From contig NC_088307.1 in NCBI RefSeq assembly GCF_032854445.1, positions 20,472,017-20,536,016 of the forward strand: 64,000 bases of DNA, in the 5' to 3' direction. Origin of the DNA: Liolophura sinensis. Its lineage: Eukaryota > Mollusca > Polyplacophora > Chitonida > Chitonidae. A program made the translations under genes and the position numbers. Shown one piece after another: positions 60,195 to 64,000 of the stretch; position 1 is the first letter of the stretch, and the number at the start of each line of letters is the position of its first letter. The notes under the pieces are model-generated. The model was not told the DNA's origin and made no database searches. It was given only the letters and a program-made list of their open reading frames with translations.

Positions 60195-60930
60195 GATTTC
60201 ATAAAGACATTTCCATCGTGGAGAAAACTTTTGTACCGTGGAGACAAGGTTTGTACGTCATAGAAAACTTTCGTAACGCTGAGACAACATTTACCTGGGT
60301 GAGAAAACTCAACTAGTGCGGAGACAACGTTTGCACCACAGAGAAATCTTATAAGAACCGCGGAAACAAAGATTGCACGATGGAGAAACTTAAAATTTTT
60401 TCCGCCGAGAAAACGCCGAGTAACGCGGAAAAAGCTTTAGTAACGCAGAGAAGACATTTTGCCCGCCGAGAAAACTTTATAACACGGACACTTCCGCAAC
60501 CGAGAAAACTTTAGTAACGTGGAGACGACATTTCCCCAATCGAGAAAACTTAAGTAACGCGAAGACGACATTTNNNNNNNNNNNNNNNNNNNNNNNNNNN
60601 NNNNNNNNNNNNNNNNNNNNNNNNNNNNNNNNNNNNNNNNNNNNNNNNNNNNNNNNNNNNNNNNNNNNNNNNNNNNNNNNNNNNNNNNNNNNNNNNNNNN
60701 NNNNNNNNNNNNNNNNNNNNNNNNNNNNNNNNNNNNNNNNNNNNNNNNNNNNNNNNNNNNNNNNNNNNNNNNNACTTTAGTAACGTGAAGACGACATTTC
60801 CGCAATCGAGAAAACTTAAGTAACGCGGAGACGACATTTCCGCAATCGAGAAAACTTTAGCAGCGCGTAGACGACATTTCCCCAATCGAGAAAACTTTAG
60901 TAACGCAGAAACAAATATTGTACCGCGGAA
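60195..60930. repeat. Minisatellite, about 40 bp unit, interrupted by an assembly gap
   Basis: Units of AACTTTAGTAACGCGGAGAC and GACATTTCCGCAATCGAGAA on both sides of the gap; unit order is most regular next to it. Confidence 0.85.
60573..60773. other. Assembly gap (run of N, about 200)
   Basis: Undetermined bases inside the tandem array. The true length is unknown, and frames called across it are artefacts. Confidence 0.99.
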
Positions 60931-61059
60931 AAAAATCTGTAATACAACTGAGATTACTTTTGCCTTGGAGAGAAAAACTTTGCAGTTTTGTGGGTGGAGC
61001 ACCCTGAACACAATGGGTAAACCGCCGACCCATGATATGTTTCCCACCTGAGTCGTACA

Positions 61060-61150
61060 CGCCCAGTTTCGCAAAGCGGCGGACGACATATTTTCTATCG
61101 TACATTTGCCGTACGATATTTTTATTACCATATATGTGCGATTATTGATT
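61060..61150. mobile_element. Palindromic MITE, family B, partial
   Basis: CGCCCAGTTTCGCAAAGCGG and GCCGTACGATATTTTTATTA match the copies at 21542 and 35980; the right end is lost. Confidence 0.6.
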
Positions 61151-61484
61151 GATGAAAGACAAGTGGTCTCCAACGAACATGACAACACGGTTTGCTGATT
61201 ATTACCAGGGCGATTTAGAGAAGGGGAAACCAAAAATGCTTAATTTGAAACTGTCCCTCGTGTGTATTAGCGATTAAAAGACAAATGTCGTATTTACAAG
61301 ACGACTCTTTTTGCCTTATAAGGAACTACTTTCTGGAAATTGTATTAATTCGCCGTAGTGACAAATCTGTAAGAAACAGTTTTTATTTTCGAGAGAAAAA
61401 GATAATCTTCACTTCTTTGTGGCCCCCAAATCACCTTGGAAGACCTTGGCACGCATTGTATTAACAGGTGACTGACTTTAATGT

Positions 61485-61755
61485 AAAGCCAGATATGAAT
61501 ACCATAGCAGTATACCTGGAATCAAGACATGGCTGGCTAATAACTGACAGAGGTCGTGTTTCACCATTAAAGGTTATCTTGTAGACATATTTACGCAACC
61601 TCTAGTGTAACAGCTGTAGAATTCCCTGTGACGAATCATTCGGCGTATAACCTGGACGACATAAGAGTTATCTCTGTTAAAACCTTGGTTCACAGAAGTT
61701 ACTTCTAAAAACAGATCATTTCTTCTCCTGGTCCACAGTCTAGAAAGTACGAACC
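61485..61755 (+). promoter_or_regulatory. Gene C promoter and 5' UTR, conserved with gene A
   Basis: The blocks found upstream of gene A recur in the same order: GCAGTATACCTGGAATCAAG at about 61529, a TTATCTTGTAGACATATTTACGCAA stretch near 61573 and GTACGAACC just before the ATG. At the TATA position gene C has TAAAAACAGATC (61706) instead of TATAAACAGATC. Confidence 0.6.
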
Positions 61756-64000
61756 ATGGCGACAAAACTTGCTGTCGGATTCGTCTGCAGTGTGTTTCTG
61801 GTTCTTATACACAATGGCTTAGTCTGGGGAAAAACCGACTTGACTAGGGCCCCAGGGTCGTCAGGCGCAGCTGTGGTCGACGCTGTCGTTGATCTTATTC
61901 ATCACGCCTGCATCTTTGATGACGACAACTTTTTCCTGCGACGTCTGGCTTTTGTCGAGAGCAGAGACGGCAACAATGGCAACACCTACCGGCACGGGTA
62001 CGACGGCGGGATTTGGCAGGTAAACATATCCTAACCTCCATTGCACTAAAAAATAATATGTTACTTTTACAGAAAGCCTGTTTGAATAATGCTAGAATCT
62101 GGTTCTGTTATTGTTAATAACAAAACACTGTGTCATATCCAACATAATGTCCTGTTAGTCAAATATAATCTTACGTTAGGTTGATAGAATATGTGTGCTA
62201 TAATCAATGGGGGGGGGGGGGAGAAGATGGTGGCTCCTTGGCTCAGTTGGTAGCGCGCTAGCGCAGCGCAATGACCCAGGAGCCTCTAACCAATGCGGTC
62301 ACTGTGAGTTCAAGTCCTCTCCGGCTGTAAGTGGTAAAGTCTGCCATCAGCCTGCGGATGGTCATGGCTTTCCCCCGGGCTGTGCCCGGTTCCCACACAA
62401 CATAATGCTGGCCGCCGTCGTATAAGTGAAATATTCTTGTGTACGGCGTAAAGCACCAATCAAATAAATAAATAAACATATTTAATAGAAGAATCATGTT
62501 GTAACAATAGAACACATTTTATCATCATTCGAACAACAGATTTTCTTTGATGCTATTTGTGGGCCGGGCGTGGCAGAGTGAGTAACTTGCGGGACTAAAA
62601 ACAAAAAGCTTAAGACAAGTGTCTCGTAGATTTGCGAGTACCAGAACGTCATTAAAAATCATTCGACACTTCTGCATGGGGGGGGGGAGATTACTGAGCC
62701 GCAAAATGGGCATTTAGGCATTGGAAATTATTATGGTTCGAAATAATTATCGAGGGCTTTTTGTATTATTATTTTTTGAAATAAGGACCATAGTTCAGAC
62801 ATTTTTATACAATGTTAATCATTAAAATCCTGATTTCTTTCAACACAATTTACTTCAACTCGGGTTTTCCGGACACGAAGCAATGCATTTATCAATGCTT
62901 AATATGTACAATATGTACTTAGCCATCCAGTTAATTGGCTACAACCCTCTTTCTTCTTCCAATCACATATTCATCACAGCCCAGGCACAGTTTTCCATGC
63001 CCAAAGCCAAATTTGCTATGTGTAATCTGAGGCGCACGGGACCGCTTAAGTTCTGGCAGTGAATTTGACCAGCAGTCGATAAGGTAGCGAGTTAATTAAA
63101 TTCGTCCTTATGATGGACTAAGGTTGGAAACGCTGGTCGGCCTAAAACCCACCACAACTACGCTGAATGGACTCAAAAATAAATTTTCCCACCAACGTCG
63201 ACACACCACATATCTTTACTGTAGCCCCTAAAGACTCCAACTCATTTTTCCTGTACTGGCCTAGCATCCTTTGAGCCTCGACGCTTTCAGTGTTAATTTC
63301 ATACTCAACGAAGGTCCAGGTCGATTGTCTTTGTTATTAAACAGGTCTGGCGCAAGTTAAAGACTCCAACCTAAAGACCTGCTTCCCTCACCCACCGCAC
63401 CACCACAATATGTCCCTAATCGATTTAGAATAGATTTATTATAGCCATGAAGGTTTCCACGGTACATGCTCCTCGGCGAATGCCGCCATCTTCCTACTAC
63501 TCCACTATGAAGCAAGACATGCGCGTAGCTGCTCAGCATGGTGGCAGTCGCCAAGGAGCGTATATTGTGAAAGCCTTCAATGGCTATAATAAATCTATTC
63601 TAAATCAAGTATGGAGGCGACACTTGTTCGATAACGAAGACAGTCGGCCTGGACCTTCGTCGAGTACGGAAATTAACACTGTTGTTATTAGCGTTGAGAC
63701 TCCAATGACGCTAGGCCAGTTTATTTAATTATTTATTTGACTGATGTTTTACGCCGTACTCAAGAATATTTCACTTATACGACTGCGGCCGGCATTATGG
63801 TGGGAGGAAACCCACGACCATCCGCAAGTTGTTAGGCCAGTTTAAGATAGTATAAAGGCGATTTACTCACTTGACCCAGTGACTTGTGGTATAGGACTAC
63901 AAGGTACTGAAAGCCACTGTTCCTTGCTTGCTCTGAACAGGTGGACAACGACAAGTTTCAACTGACGAAGAATTCGTCTTACGCTAGGAAATATTATTCC
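61756..64000 (+). CDS. Gene C: third lysozyme-like / (VWA / chitin-binding) paralog, 5' part only
   Basis: Exon 1 is 61756-62019 (88 codons, donor CAG|GTAAAC) and exon 2 begins at 63941 after CTGAACAG and runs off the window. The ATG gives a signal peptide (about 1-25). The visible part of the lysozyme-like module has Glu68 in FVESRDG and GYDGGIWQ, then exon 2 continues in frame with VDNDKFQLTKNSS. It resembles gene A far more than gene B, both in protein (TDLTR, VVDLIHH, NNGNTYR) and in upstream DNA. The intron holds a MITE split by a SINE, and another SINE at 63726. The VWA and chitin-binding parts are expected beyond the edge but not seen. Confidence 0.78.
62047..62555. mobile_element. Palindromic MITE, family A, split by a SINE
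   Basis: The left part 62047-62206 (AATAATGCTAGAATC) and right part 62480-62555 (CATTCGAACAACAGATTTTC) are two halves of one MITE separated by a poly-G run and a complete SINE. Lies in gene C intron 1. Confidence 0.65.
62228..62479 (+). mobile_element. SINE family 1, full length, nested in a MITE
   Basis: A box GGCTCAGTTGGTAGCGCG, B box GAGTTCAAGTCC, 3' domain and (AAAT)n tail; preceded by a G run at 62211-62221. Confidence 0.88.
62560..63725. other. Gene C intron 1, no recognised exon
   Basis: Includes a G run near 62679-62687. CTAAAGACTCCAAC occurs twice (about 63229 and 63358), and a TTTAGAATAGATTTATTATAGCC block near 63425 recurs inverted near 63585. No gene seen. Confidence 0.4.
63726..63833 (-). 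mobile_element. SINE family 1, 3' part
   Basis: Tail, 3' domain and body fragment, about 110 bp before gene C exon 2. Confidence 0.82.

Noticed and set aside
60437-61233. Frames spanning the N run
   Set aside because: They cross undetermined bases and lie in a minisatellite.
2530-62479. tRNA genes
   Set aside because: All tRNA-like segments with A and B boxes are heads of SINE copies with the same body; none folds as a free tRNA by eye.

Overview
The window looks like the intron-rich, repeat-rich nuclear DNA of a marine invertebrate, most likely a mollusc or another lophotrochozoan. The grounds are GT-AG introns, secreted von Willebrand A (VWA) plus chitin-binding proteins of the shell-matrix type, and more than 25 copies of a tRNA-derived SINE of a kind I associate with molluscs. 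The species cannot be fixed from sequence alone. Exon models were built by hand from reading frame, splice sites and comparison between paralogs.

Layout. 1.6-6.3 kb (+): a four-exon gene for a 514-residue, low-complexity, probably disordered protein of unknown function, with a possible alternative last exon at 9.17 kb. 11.98-12.44 kb (+): a possible terminal exon of an unknown gene. 18.5-25.8 kb (-): gene A, seven exons, 728 aa. 32.8-37.3 kb (-): a complete six-exon cytosolic-type sulfotransferase, 296 aa. 47.2-57.3 kb (+): gene B, eight exons, 667 aa. 61.8 kb to the end (+): gene C, first two exons of a third paralog cut by the window edge. The rest is intron and intergenic DNA filled with two tRNA-SINE families, two palindromic MITE families, a long-TIR element, decayed retroelement pieces, a tandem segmental duplication and many minisatellites. 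There is an assembly gap at 60.57-60.77 kb.

The main discovery is the A/B/C cluster. Each gene starts with a signal peptide and a lysozyme/transglycosylase-like module (motif VESRDG, then GGIWQV). In A and B this is followed by a VWA domain with an intact MIDAS, a Cys-containing beta-rich module and three unusual four-cysteine chitin-binding (CBM14-like) modules. VWA plus chitin-binding recalls the molluscan shell proteins Pif and BMSP, but the added N-terminal lysozyme-like module is not part of the architectures I know. A and C share about 270 bp of upstream sequence in opposite orientation, so they are recent inverted duplicates that probably share regulation. B is older and differs in intron content.

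The products of A, B and C are predicted to be secreted and to bind chitin or peptidoglycan-like glycans, in a shell, cuticle, gut-lining or immune role. The sulfotransferase between A and B may be an unrelated neighbour. A role in sulfating matrix glycans or small molecules is speculation.
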